Source: Nephrocerus scutellatus
Lineage: Eukaryota; Arthropoda; Insecta; Diptera; Pipunculidae
DNA: 64,000 nucleotides
Assembly: GCA_947095585.1 (NCBI GenBank)
Contig: OX352762.1
Span: 46,376,829-46,440,828 of the forward strand
Direction of reading: 5' to 3'
Part shown: in pieces, positions 1 through 9,617 of the stretch
Numbering within the stretch: the stretch's first letter is position 1
How the letters are laid out: every line of letters starts with the position of its first letter
Position numbers and translations under genes: made by a program
Notes under the pieces: model-generated
What the model was told of the DNA's origin: nothing
The model's database searches: none
Seen by the model: only the letters and a program-made list of their open reading frames with translations

Positions 1-363
1 AAGTTCTGCTTTGAATACAATTCAAGATCTTATTTATATAGATTCTGTTTTACATATTTCTTAGTCATAACACATTAACGTCTTTCCTTTGTTCTCTTTG
101 TTGTCTGCCTGAATTGCGCGTTGGCTTCGAAGTTGTTTATTTGAGTCATCATTCCTTTGTTGTCTGCTTGAATTGCGCGTTGGCTTCGAAGTCGTTTATT
201 TGAGTCATCATTCCTTTGTTGTCTGCTTGAATTGCGCGTTGGCTTCGAAGTCGTTTATTTGAGTCATCATTCCTTTGTTCTCTTTGTTGTATGTCTGTGG
301 TTGAATATGATATCATGCTGATCTTGCTTTGTTGTATGTGGGAGTTCTGGTGCATATATAACT
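1..363 (-). repeat. 3' LTR of the errantivirus, truncated by the window start
   Basis: Matches 6938-7300 with two substitutions (positions 27 and 72). About 80 bases of the LTR lie left of position 1. Its inner edge at 363 is fixed by divergence from the other LTR and by the adjoining polypurine tract. Confidence 0.93.
101..277 (-). repeat. Three tandem 59-bp units in the U3 region of the 3' LTR
   Basis: The unit containing GAATTGCGCGTTGGCTTCGA starts again every 59 bases (motif at 111, 170 and 229), with one or two changes in the first unit. The same three units occur in the other LTR at about 7038-7214. Tandem U3 repeats in errantiviruses often hold enhancer sites; that role is inference here. 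Confidence 0.85.
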
Positions 364-375
364 CCTCCCCCTCTT
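364..375 (-). other. Polypurine tract of the errantivirus
   Basis: On the minus strand AAGAGGGGGAGG directly precedes the LTR start AGTTAT. This is the expected place and composition for the plus-strand DNA primer. Confidence 0.85.
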
Positions 376-451
376 GAATCGTCCATCTGGTGAAATTTGA
401 CTGATGGTAGATTCACGGCTATATTGTTGTTTGGTCTGTTATTTCTCTTTT

Positions 452-985
452 TCATATATATATATATAATATTATTATTATAATAGTTACAATGATTATA
501 GTCGTAATACTAAAGGTTAGTTGTTGAGGAGACACCTCTATGTATTTTAATATTTTAATATTTTCAATAGGTTTGAAATCCACGATTTCGATATCTTTAT
601 TGTTTTCATAATTAAAATTTAATGTAGGAATTATTAAATCTCCTTTATATTCTTTCCTATTAAAGGATTTATTGTTTAAATATATTTTACATTCTTTCAA
701 CTTTATTAAATAATTGCCATTTAGGCTGTAATTATTTTTATTACAATTTTGTGTAAGATTAATTTGTTTAACATTTTTTAGAATCAAATATTCTTTTACA
801 ATGGTTTCATTCAGATTCTTTATTTTACAAAAGTTTGGGTCATTTCTTAAGATTATATTATTAATACATTCATCATTTATTTCTGTTAAATTCTTTGTTT
901 CTGTACTCGGATAGTATAAACTATTGTTTAATCTATATACTTCGTTAGTTATTAGATTTATTGTTTTATTTTTATTGGGAAATCC
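452..985 (-). pseudogene. env: env C-terminal part, shifted frame, ends in a membrane anchor
   Basis: Continuation of the envelope gene after a frameshift near 985-990. It reads through Asn-linked glycosylation-like sites (NKT, NLT, NET), a lysine- and asparagine-rich ectodomain, and then a strongly hydrophobic run of Ile, Thr and Val at the extreme C-terminus that fits a transmembrane anchor. It ends a short distance before the polypurine tract. The family is the baculovirus F-like Env of errantiviruses. In its present frame the protein would be cut off before the anchor, so this copy's Env is not expected to be membrane anchored. Confidence 0.72.
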
Positions 986-1818
986 TGTAGGTAATATTTA
1001 TAATAGGGTTCTTTTGTGAACTGTGGTATAGAAATTATTATTAAAATATTTTCGTTGTATATGGCTAAATGCATTTTTAAATGTTCTAAAGTTTCAAATG
1101 TTAAATTGTATTCCTGAATTTCTTCCAACGTGAAGATATTATGAGTTAAAACGCCTGTTCGTGCGTTAAACACTACATCTTCAATGAGTTCGATGTTATG
1201 TTTTACTTCTTTTATTTGGTCATTAAATTCTAATTCTATTCTTAAGTCATTGATATCATTTTTCTGATTTTTAAGTTCGTTTATTGTAGTTGTACCTATG
1301 TTAACTATCTCTGTTAACTTTTTAAACTGTTCATTGAATTGTTCATTAATCTTTACTTGTTGGTTATTATTATTTAATAATTGTTTATTATTTGTTTCAT
1401 ATTCTTTTAATTTATTTTCAATTTCTTGACGATCATCATCGTCCATTGTTCCGTACAGGAATTTCATGCCTGAACCTATTAGGTTAATTAGTCCTCTTTT
1501 TACAATTTTATGAGGGATTATTGTGTTTATTTTGTTTTCTAATTTTGTGAGCTCACTGAGTTGTTTGTAACTTTTATTAGGAATTTGTCTATACTGGGTT
1601 TTTAGTTCGTTCACTATTTCGTCATATTTAGTTAGATTGATAATGTGTAAAATGTTAGAGTAATCTTTAATCAGATGTACTGGTCTTGATTCTATTAATA
1701 CAAATTCTTTATTTATTTCGTACACTTGTATTTCCTGAGTTTTAACCGGTATTGACTGCCATAGAGTCAATGTCACTAATAGGGTTAGGGGTGTCATTTT
1801 TATTGTTGCTATTGTCAC
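958..1818 (-). pseudogene. env: env N-terminal part: signal peptide, cleavage site, coiled coil
   Basis: 286 residues. It starts with a hydrophobic signal-like segment (residues about 8-27). Near residue 108 a basic KRG motif sits immediately before a Gly-rich hydrophobic stretch, the layout of a furin-type cleavage site followed by a fusion-peptide-like segment in errantiviral F-like Env. A long Asn/Lys/Glu-rich, coiled-coil-like region follows. The start overlaps the 3' end of pol by about 75 bases, as usual for env in this group. A frameshift near 985 moves the rest of the gene, with the anchor, into another frame. The gene is therefore broken, although its sequence is little decayed. Confidence 0.82.
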
Positions 1819-2200
1819 CTGGGATATTTATTAATTTCGTATATTTTTTTCTTTTTCTAAACTGGTCTTTATGTAGCGTTTGTTTGTTGATCCGGGGTTG
1901 TATTAGTATTTTATTTCCACTTGTTTTTAGCACTTTTACTTTTATATGTTTTGTCTTTAATTTGTCAATTCCTATGGGATTACAATTCGTAAATTCTGGA
2001 TTTATTTCACAGTTGTTTCTACCTTTATTGATTTTAAATGTATTTTTGATTTTTACTTTTTCTATTCTTTCATAAATTTTTATTGGATTCACTTTACCGA
2101 AATGTACATCGTTGGGTTTCTCTAATGTAGTTGGATGTATTGTCCGATTGTAGACTTCTACTGATCGCGCTAAATTGTCGACTAAATTGTTCTCTTTCAA
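1742..2200 (-). pseudogene. pol: Integrase C-terminal domain, shifted frame
   Basis: 152-residue open frame that continues pol after the frameshift near 2200. It begins with the helix after the catalytic core (VEVYNRTIHPTT) and ends in a basic region with RKRKKYTKLI. This fits the C-terminal DNA-binding part of errantiviral integrase. It overlaps the env start. Confidence 0.78.
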
Positions 2201-3176
2201 AGAGTCTAAGGTTCTCGTTTAGAGTACTATGGAATCGTTCTATGTCTGAGTTTCCTGTGTGTCGATAAGGTGTAGTGGTATGAGTGAGTATTTCGTTTTC
2301 TGTGAGATATTTGGTTATCGTCGGAGAACCAAATGTTGTATCATTGTCTATTGTTAAGAGTTTTGGTCTGGTCATATAACTAAAGATTTTTATCATAGCA
2401 TTTAGAACATCTAATTGATTCTTGGATTCTGTTTTCTCCACTGCCACAAATTTTGAAAACTTGTCTATACAAGTTAGAATGGTTTTATTTTTTTGTACGA
2501 TATATAAATCCATGTGGTAATGTATGTGTGGACCTTGAGGTGTGGGGGTTTTTTCGTATGGGAGTTTGATTGGGTTTCGTTCAATTTTGAAGTTGCAAAT
2601 TTCACAATTATTAATTATTTTATTGATTAATTCTCTCAGATTTGGTGTATAGAATTTTCTAATTATTTCTAAATAGGTTTTTTCTATGCCTATGTGATTA
2701 TGTGATTTGTGTATTTTTAATATTTCATCTTCCGTTCTTGGAGGGTATAAATTTATTAAATTTGTCATTGTTCTAAATAGCTTTTGTCCGTTGTGGTGTT
2801 TTTTCCAATAGTTCTGGAATTTTAAGAAAAGTTCGTCTTCTGTCTCGTATCTTTTTAGAGATATCTCATCGTTATTAAAAAATATAGAATTTGTAATGTT
2901 TGTGTCACACTCTGATATTATGAATTCAAAGTCTTTGTCTGTAAAGTCTTTTCGAGTGATAGTAATTAATCTTTTTCCTTTGTATGGGAATGTAATTTTG
3001 TCTGAATCAATGTCTGTCTTTTTTATTATGATTTGTCTCTTAAACATGTTTAACGGTTTATCAGTTATAGAAATTAAATCTGTACTATCAGATTCTACTG
3101 AATGTTGAGTAGAGACTAGGTCTTCTTCTAATGCATTTATTTGATCTATTTTAATTCTTGAAAGGGCGTCTGCCAC
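2094..3176 (-). pseudogene. pol: Integrase: zinc-binding domain and catalytic core
   Basis: 360 residues. It opens with MADALSRIK, the conserved RNase H/integrase linker, so the upstream half is in another frame. A His-His-Cys-Cys zinc domain is visible (KSHNHIG ... NCEICN). The catalytic triad reads MDLYIV (Asp), TIDNDT (Asp) and NSDIERF (Glu). Integrase inserts the cDNA into the genome. A second frameshift near 2200 replaces the true C-terminus with unrelated residues. Confidence 0.88.
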
Positions 3177-4426
3177 TTTGTTTTCTTTTCGATATTGAAA
3201 TCGAATTCTTCTAATTTTATTTTCAATCTTCGGAGTTTTGAGTTGGGTTCTTTTAAATTATGGAGCCATACGAGAGGTCTATGGTCCGTAAGTATTTTAA
3301 ATCTTCTACCGTAAAGGTAGTGGCGGAATTGTTTGGTTGCCCAGACAATTGCAAGTAATTCTTTCTCTATTGTAGAGTAGTTGCATTCATGTTTATTGAG
3401 TGTGCGTGAAGCAAAAGAAAGTGGTCCGTGGGACTGGCTTAATACAGCGCCAATAGCGAAATTGCTAGCGTCTGTTGTTAATAGGAATTCTTTATTAAAA
3501 TCTGGATGTTTGTTTATCAAGGTATCTGTCATTATTATTTTTAGTTTGTCGAATGCTTCGATATATTTTTCATTATTAAGATCAATTTTAGTATCGTTTT
3601 TCAAATAGAGAGTCATTGGTTTGATTATTTTTGCATAATCTTGAATGAATTTGCGGTAATAACCGGTCAATCCGAGAAATGATTGTATTTCTTTTACAGT
3701 TTTAGGTATGGGGAAATCTTTTATAGTTTGTATTTTTGAAGGATTGGGTTTTATGCCTTCTGGCGTGATGATATGTCCTAAAAATTCTGATTCCTTTTTT
3801 AGGAAATCGCATTTGTTCAATGAGATTTTTAAATTAACTTTACGAAGTCTTTCAAATATCATTCTTAAGTGGAGAATGTGTTCCTGAAGTGAAGTACTGA
3901 AGATTATGATATCATCAAGATATACATAACAAATTTTTCCGATGAAGTTTCCTAAGACTTCATTCATCATTCGTTGAAACGTAGCGGGTGCATTTCTTAA
4001 CCCGAAAGGCATACGTATCCATTCATAATGGCCTGATAATGTGGAAAAGGCCGTCTTTTCACGGTCTTCTGGGTTAATTTCTATTTGATAGAAACCCTTG
4101 GTTAAATCTAACGTAGAGAAATAGTTTGCTCTACCCATTTTATCTAATATGTCCTCGATGAGAGGAATAGGGAATTTATCTTCTTTCGTAATTTGATTTA
4201 ATTTACGATAGTCAATGACAATTCGCCATTCTTTGTTTCCCATTTTGTCTTCTTTTTTGGGAACGACCCAAATTGGAGCATTATATGGTGAAGTGGAATG
4301 TTTAATTATTTTTTGATCTAAAAGTTCCTGGATTTGTTTATTGACTTCGTTTTTGTGAACTTCAGGATATCTATATATCCTTGTAAATATTGGGGAAGTA
4401 TCAGTTACTGGAAGTTTGTGTTTCAA
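3146..4426 (-). pseudogene. pol: Reverse transcriptase and RNase H
   Basis: 426 residues. Reverse transcriptase motifs run in order: [52 protein letters not shown] and the catalytic YLDD (VYLDDIIIF). RNase H follows with [23 protein letters not shown] and [11 protein letters not shown]. This polymerase copies the element RNA. The frame is shifted relative to protease at about 4425 (stop and start overlap as ATGA) and again near 3180, just before the conserved VADALSR linker. Domain content is complete; expression as one polyprotein is blocked. Confidence 0.92.
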
Positions 4427-4938
4427 TGTGAAGTGAAGGATAGATCATCTCCTTTGTGAAAGAAGACATCTGAATATTCGTTAAGTGTTTTAAATAATAT
4501 GCTTTTTTCTTCTGTATTTATATGGTTTGTATTTTTTTCTTCGAATTCGTCGAATATTGAGTCATATGGCGTTAAGCCATTTAGGTGATGAATTTGCATG
4601 GCATATTCTTGCTCATCGGTTTCATCAAAAAATATGGGAATCTTTATGTCGTTTAATTCAAGTGTTTTTGTTTTATAGTCAATTTTTCCATTATTTGTCA
4701 TTAAAATATTATTTCCTATTAATCCATTATAATTTTCACTAAAGCTCATGATTTGAAATGTGCAATCTGTTTTAGCTGGTAGTGCGAATTTTTCTTTAGG
4801 GAAGGTTGCTTCTTCTGTTACTGTGACAGGATTTCCTACTGTATTGATTTGTAAAGGAGTATTTCTTTTTAAAATGTATTTTGGAGGTGTATCTTTTTTA
4901 TTGATGATACTGTTTGTTGCTCCAGTATCTATGAGCAT
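4423..4938 (-). pseudogene. pol: Retroviral-type aspartic protease
   Basis: 171-residue frame starting at LIDTGATNSII, the DTG active site of the pepsin-like retroviral protease that processes Gag and Pol. A flap and linker region (TDCTFQIMSF, GLIGNNIL) leads toward the reverse transcriptase. The codons upstream of 4938 overlap the end of gag in a different frame, consistent with ribosomal frameshift expression of pol. A further shift near 4425 disconnects it from the reverse transcriptase. Confidence 0.87.
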
Positions 4939-4961
4939 TCTAATACATTTTCCGTTTTTTT

Positions 4962-6011
4962 CTATCCTGAGATAGGGAAGTCCTGATTTGTTTCCGAGGC
5001 CTGTGCCCGAAAATTTGTATCATGTTCTTGGTTAATTTTTATTTCGTTTGATCCCGCAGGATTGTTCCTTTCGTTTTTATAATATTCATTGTTATGGTTT
5101 TTTCTCGTGTAGTTCATTTGTCGAGGCGCTATTCGCCGTAGTTGGCTACTTCCAGGATCTACATCCATGGGTTGTGGCCTTTGATTATTATAATTGTTAT
5201 TATAGTTCCTATTATTATTAAAATTATTTTGAGGTCTGAAATTATTGTTATTCTGATTGTTGTTATAATGGTTAAACGGGGGTCTGAACGTTTGTTGTGG
5301 TCTAAAATTATTATTATTAAAGTTATTTCTAAATAGTCCCTGATTTTGAAAGTTTGGTCTAAGACCTTGTTGTTGAGGATAATAAATTCTCGGTTGAAAG
5401 TTTTTATTTTGGGTATTTTGAGGTTTTTGTATCCTTTCTTCGAGAGGACTTGAATTGACGAATCCTGCTTGTGTGAGCTCGTAGAGAGCTTGTTGTAAGT
5501 TTGTTGGCTTTAAAGCATAGAGGATAGTCCTCATATGAGTTGGAACCTTTTCTTTAAAAATGTTTAAAGCAGTGAGGTTATTATATTCTACTTCGTGTTC
5601 TTTATTTTCCTGAACGCTTTTCTGATTTAAATCACACAAGATTTTTTGGATATTATTATAGAATTCTAAAACATCACCTTTGAAGCTGGTCTGACGAAGG
5701 TACAGCTGGAAAGAGTTTTTAAATCCTCCAAAATTGTTTACTAGCATTTGCTTTATGTCCTGCCATTTTTGCAGGTGAGAATGAATCTCAATACAACGTT
5801 TTGCCTTGCCGATAAATTTAGATTGTGCATTGTATTCTAGCAATGTAGGGATGATATCATCTACGTTTGTTAAGAATGTGTAGAGGTCTTCTGGACGACC
5901 ATCGAATGTATGCAATTTTTCAATATATTTTAATGGGTCAAGCGTTAAATTTTTCTTTGGTGTCTCGTCTACTTGACCGAGTTGACCAATGTTATCTGGG
6001 TTTAGACTCAT
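4962..6011 (-). CDS. gag: Gag structural protein
   Basis: 349-residue open frame with an errantiviral Gag layout: an acidic N-terminus, a capsid-like helical part (FDGRPEDLYTF, FKGDVLEFYNN, VPTHMRTILYALKP), and then a long Asn-, Arg- and Phe-rich tail with repeated NNFRP and NNN runs. No CCHC zinc knuckle is present, as in 17.6-type Gag, where the basic tail takes the RNA-binding role. The end overlaps the start of protease. The annotated ATG may not be the original start, because a coding-like leader continues upstream to 6547 in shifted frames. Confidence 0.85.
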   Translation of the reverse strand: MSLNPDNIGQLGQVDETPKKNLTLDPLKYIEKLHTFDGRPEDLYTFLTNVDDIIPTLLEYNAQSKFIGKAKRCIEIHSHLQKWQDIKQMLVNNFGGFKNSFQLYLRQTSFKGDVLEFYNNIQKILCDLNQKSVQENKEHEVEYNNLTALNIFKEKVPTHMRTILYALKPTNLQQALYELTQAGFVNSSPLEERIQKPQNTQNKNFQPRIYYPQQQGLRPNFQNQGLFRNNFNNNNFRPQQTFRPPFNHYNNNQNNNNFRPQNNFNNNRNYNNNYNNQRPQPMDVDPGSSQLRRIAPRQMNYTRKNHNNEYYKNERNNPAGSNEIKINQEHDTNFRAQASETNQDFPISG

Positions 6012-6209
6012 GTTTGTTTTATTGTTAGAAATCTGTTCACAATTTTCACTTTTGAAACTTAAATTATTACTGCCCAGAATCTTTTCAAAAATATTACTAC
6101 CAGGATTATTTGTTTTATTTTTGGAAATTTGTTCACAATTTTTATTTTATTTTATTACTTAAATTATTACTACCCAAAATCTTGTTAAAAATATTACTGT
6201 TAAGATTAT
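6010..6209 (-). repeat. Two imperfect 100-bp units upstream of gag
   Basis: A block containing CAGAATCTT plus AAAAATATTAC recurs with a 100-base period (6071 and 6171). Both copies translate to a similar peptide (SNIFxKILGSNNLS), but in different frames because 100 is not a multiple of three. Confidence 0.7.
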
Positions 6210-6547
6210 TATTTTCTAAATTAAATTCTTCTTTATTAATATATAACTCTTTAATGTAATCTTTGTTCTTATTCTTACGTAATTCTTCAGGAATCGGCTG
6301 ATTCCTAATGTTGTATAATTGAAGGTCCTCTTCTGATGAACTGTTTTCTTCGTTTGTAAATCTGGTCTTTGCCTCCTGTAACTTCTTCTTTCTGAATTTC
6401 TTGATCATTAAGCTGTCTTTTCTTCTTTAGTAATTTTGTTGAAAGTATAGCAGATACTTTTTTAGTTTCTTCAAATGTTAATTTATTTATTTCCTTCTTC
6501 GTTGGTAATGGGTAAACCAGTAGCCAGTTTTGCCATTCAAGAATCAA
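6142..6547 (-). pseudogene. Leader reading frame, possible N-terminal extension of Gag
   Basis: Two overlapping frames (6305-6547 and 6142-6408) give a Trp/Lys-rich peptide (EWQNWLLVYPLPT, LTFEETKKVSAIL) and then an acidic and Asn-rich peptide (ENSSSEEDLQLYN). They lie between the primer binding site and gag. Joined by frameshifts they would run on into gag. I do not recognise a separate protein. The likely explanations are a broken Gag N-terminus or a leader ORF particular to this subfamily. Confidence 0.45.
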
Positions 6548-6839
6548 TTTTCCTCTACGGAATTTTATAGCATTACCATATGCGTTGGATTGAGCTATTA
6601 ATTGATCCTTTCGATTATTTCACTGAATTGATAATTCACTGAATTTATTTTAAAGCGTTTTTATTTCCGTCGATTTTTGTACGTTTTTATTTCACTTTAA
6701 AGTTTGTTTAGCGATACCGAATTTTATAGTTATTACTTCAAACTGTAGTTAATTTTAAAAACTTTTGTTTGAAAAAGTAAATTCACTATTTAAAAACGGA
6801 ACGTTGGTTTTTTACTTGGATAGCACAAATATAGTGACT

Positions 6840-6857
6840 ATCCTACCGACTGCGCCA
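6840..6857 (-). other. Primer binding site complementary to tRNA-Ser
   Basis: The plus strand ATCCTACCGACTGCGCCA equals the 3' end of insect tRNA-Ser including CCA. Its complement, starting TGGCGCAGTCGG, lies immediately inside the 5' LTR, where reverse transcription is primed. The tRNA assignment is from memory of the tRNA-Ser acceptor and T-arm. Confidence 0.88.
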
Positions 6858-7300
6858 ATTTAATTATTGAAAATACAAGTATTTTTAAAAATTATTTTTA
6901 TTTGAAAACCTACGACTGATGTGTTTCAAGTCTACTTAAGTTCTGCTTTGAATACAATTCAAGTTCTTATTTATATAGATTCTGTTTTACATATTTCTTA
7001 GTCATAATACATTAACGTCTTTCCTTTGTTCTCTTTGTTGTCTGCCTGAATTGCGCGTTGGCTTCGAAGTTGTTTATTTGAGTCATCATTCCTTTGTTGT
7101 CTGCTTGAATTGCGCGTTGGCTTCGAAGTCGTTTATTTGAGTCATCATTCCTTTGTTGTCTGCTTGAATTGCGCGTTGGCTTCGAAGTCGTTTATTTGAG
7201 TCATCATTCCTTTGTTCTCTTTGTTGTATGTCTGTGGTTGAATATGATATCATGCTGATCTTGCTTTGTTGTATGTGGGAGTTCTGGTGCATATATAACT
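6858..7300 (-). repeat. 5' LTR of the errantivirus (about 443 bp)
   Basis: Starts AGTTATATATGCACC on the minus strand at 7300 and ends next to the primer binding site. It is near identical to 1-363 over the shared part and includes the three 59-bp units. Confidence 0.92.
6968..6980 (-). promoter_or_regulatory. Probable TATA box of the errantivirus LTR promoter
   Basis: The minus strand reads CTATATAAATAAG. A start site 25-30 bases downstream would fall near 6940-6950 inside the LTR, leaving a short R-U5 before the primer binding site. The same box is at about 31-43 in the other LTR. Confidence 0.55.
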
Positions 7301-8062
7301 AGTGTACTCCTTCTTCAAATAACACTTCATATGGCTCTATGTAAAAAGGATCCAGTTTTCATATATTTTCGTTTCTCAACAAAACTAAACTACCTTCTTC
7401 AAAACTAGTTTGTTTACTTCTAGCCTTCCTATCGTAGTCAGTTTTCCTATCGTTTTTTCTGTCTAGAAGTGTATCTCTCGTATCTCTATGAGCGATTTGT
7501 AAATTTTCTCTTAAGTCAATTACGTAATCTTCTTAGTTGTATCTTGGTTCTACATGTCTTGTTAAGTTTGAAGGTAATGTACATCGTCGACCGAATACTT
7601 ATTCAAATGGTGTATACCCTGTTTCTGTATGTACTGTGGTGTTGTAACAAAATACGTTATACGGTAACCAAGTACACCAGTCGGTATGCTTATCGGATAC
7701 ATAGCTCCTGAGGTATGCTCCGAGAACCTTATGGGAATTTTCGAATGCTTCTTTGTGATGGTAGGCTGTAGATTGCAATTGTTCTATTTTCAATAATTTG
7801 CACATATCCTTAAAAAAATTGTTTATAAATTCTGTTCCTTGATCAGAGGCTACAGTATTTGGAACTCCATATCTAAGAATGAAACATTCTACTAGTCCTT
7901 TAGCTACTGTACCAGCTTCCTTATTTCGAATTGGAATAGCTCCCGTGAATTTGGTCAGTTCGTCTTGTAAAGTCAGTACGTACCTATATCCATTCACCGA
8001 TTCGTCTTAAGGACCTACTAAGTCCAAATATATTTTGTCGAAACTTGATTCTGCAGTTGAAG
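7301..8062 (-). pseudogene. pol: mdg1-like integrase: catalytic core and C-terminus
   Basis: The clean frame 7599-7997 holds the core: TLQDELTKF (first Asp), VASDQGTEFI (second Asp) and EAFENSHK (Glu), then DWCTWLPYNVFCYN typical of the mdg1/412 group. Left of it, in shifted frames, the conserved FGRRCTLPS and LVLLRNEN-type C-terminal segment can be read down to 7301, where the errantivirus LTR cuts the gene. Right of it LDLVGP marks the start of the core near 8030. Confidence 0.82.
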
Positions 8063-8341
8063 TTTTTTTTTTTTTTTTTTATATAGAGACTTATTGCCAA
8101 GGGAGGACTCCCTGAATGATTTGCGTCACGGCAATAAGTTGAGCTAAGCCCTTTATTAAAATTCAAAATAGATTAAAAATCAAGGGAATGTGATTTACAA
8201 TATATCACATTCCTCACGTTTGTAGCCGGTTTCAATTTATTTTCTCAGAATTCTCTCTGATTCATTGAAAAAGCAATACGAAAACGAACACGAAACTAAA
8301 ACGATGCGACTCCAAATACTTTTATCAATGATTCATGGTCA
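8063..8341 (-). mobile_element. 3' end fragment of Jockey-like LINE A
   Basis: Begins with an 18-base T run (a minus-strand poly-A tail) at 8063-8080. From about 8180 to 8341 it matches the reverse complement of 49350-49515, the 3' UTR of the plus-strand LINE A at 47.9-49.5 kb. It is inserted in the integrase zinc finger of the mdg1-like element. No clear target duplication is visible. Confidence 0.8.
8185..8213 (-). other. Conserved stem-loop in the LINE A 3' UTR
   Basis: GGAATGTGAT and ATCACATTCC form a perfect 10-bp stem around a 9-base loop. The same hairpin is kept at 49480-49508 in the other copy. Confidence 0.7.
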
Positions 8342-8438
8342 TTTCCATTGGCTGTTTCTTGGGTGTAATATGTTTATTCTTTTGACATATTGCACAATGC
8401 TTTACATATGTAGCTATGTCGTCCAGAAGTATTTTTGT
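8342..8438 (-). pseudogene. pol: Part of the mdg1-like integrase zinc finger
   Basis: On the minus strand this short piece translates with shifts to YICKALCNMSKE and PKKQP-like residues, the CxxC half of the integrase HHCC zinc finger and its linker. It is stranded between the LINE A tail on its left and the TTAA element on its right. Confidence 0.6.
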
Positions 8439-8455
8439 TTAACCCGTAAAGTGCG

Positions 8456-8907
8456 TCGTGGAAAAAGTTGCATGGAAGACGTCGTGCGGTCCAACGGACC
8501 GCAATTTTATTTTAAATTTTTTTTTATGCAATTAAAACTAATAAATGATTGTTGAACATATTGTTGTAAAGGTATACAATGATATATTTTAAAATAATAT
8601 TATTTGTTTCGAAACAGCGTTGCACCAAAAGAATGTGTAGTATTTTATATAAGGATGTCTAAGGTGGCTATTTTTAGGCAATCGTGGAAAAAGTTGCATG
8701 GAAGACGTCGTGCGGTCCAACGGACCGCAATTTTATTTTAAATTTTTTTTTATGCAATTAAAACTAATAAATGATTGTTGAACATATTGTTGTAAAGGTA
8801 TACAATGATATATTTTAAAATAATATTATTTGTTTCGAAACAGCGTTGCACCAAAAGAATGTGTAGTATTTTATATAAGGATGTCTAAGGTGGCTATTTT
8901 TAGGCAA
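8456..8907 (+). repeat. Direct tandem duplication of 226 bp inside the piggyBac-like element
   Basis: 8456-8681 and 8682-8907 appear identical over their length and run from TCGTGGAAAAAGTTG to TTTTTAGGCAA. The subterminal palindrome is duplicated with it. Confidence 0.9.
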
Positions 8908-8978
8908 TACTCAAATCATATAACTTTTTTTAAGTAAAATAATTTTAAAAGTATGTTTATATCAATTCATTTATTAAT

Positions 8979-9221
8979 TCAATATTCATTCATTCTCAAA
9001 ACATCAAAAAAAGAATTAAAAATTAAAAAATATGAAAACTGACGTGGGCCAAAGTTGATACTTTTTTTTACACATTTTCTGACAACATTCCATGTCCTGC
9101 GCTTATTTCTTTCGAGTTTATTTGAAGCGGTTTCTGTAGCTTCTGTATCAGCCTCAAGACCTAGAATTCTACTAATCATTATTCGTAGCTTACGCGGCAA
9201 TCTCTCGTTATTCAATATCAA
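8979..9221 (-). pseudogene. Possible remnant of a transposase C-terminus
   Basis: 80-residue frame with LPRKLRIMISRILGL and a basic segment NKRRTWNVVRKCVKK. piggyBac transposases end in a Cys-rich zinc-binding tail with similar basic spacing, so this could be a decayed tail of the source transposase. Most cysteines are absent and I cannot show homology by eye. Confidence 0.25.
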
Positions 9222-9617
9222 TTCCGAGAGAATACGCTAATTGTTTCAAAAAACTATACCGCAACTCACTTGTGCCCGTATTCATATCCAGTGTTCTAAA
9301 AAATAGTGCCATTCAATATGGTTTCTTCGAAATTTTGGTCACCAACACTAATTTTTGTTGGTACCCGCTTTTGTGACATTTTTGTAATATATATATTCAA
9401 TCTAGAAACGAAAATACAATAAATCTGATTTTTAATATTTTGTTACACGAAATGCGTGGTGCGGTCCCTCGGACCGTGATAGTGAAATAATTTAGTAAAA
9501 CCAAGGAAAATAAAAAAAATTATTACCTATGAACGTTACTCAACGAAAGTTTTAACGGTATAGCAAGAATTATTTTAAATGAAAATGAGAGCGGTCCCAG
9601 GGACCGCACAACGGTCT

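Larger units (their letters stand above)
1..7300 (-). mobile_element. Errantivirus (Ty3/Gypsy, 17.6/297-like) with gag, pol and env
   Basis: Minus-strand LTR retrotransposon. Reading leftwards from 7300 it has a 5' LTR, a primer binding site matching the 3' end of tRNA-Ser, a leader, gag, pol (protease, reverse transcriptase, RNase H, integrase), env, a polypurine tract and a 3' LTR cut by the window edge. This order, LTRs beginning AGTTAT and the tRNA-Ser primer are typical of the insect errantiviruses related to 17.6 and 297. The two LTRs differ at 2 of 363 comparable bases, so insertion was recent, yet pol and env each carry frameshifts. The right end abuts integrase C-terminal coding sequence of an mdg1-like element, which is therefore the older host. 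The left flank is outside the window, so a target duplication cannot be checked. Confidence 0.92.

Noticed and set aside
1752..2075. Plus-strand hydrophobic frame in the errantivirus
   Set aside because: Antisense of the integrase C-terminus and env start; Phe/Leu richness reflects the Lys/Asn-rich sense strand.
6840..6857. tRNA-Ser gene fragment
   Set aside because: Only the 18-base 3' end plus CCA is present, next to an LTR. It is a primer binding site; nuclear tRNA genes do not encode CCA.
7469..7711. Plus-strand frame over the mdg1-like integrase
   Set aside because: Antisense of recognisable integrase residues on the minus strand.
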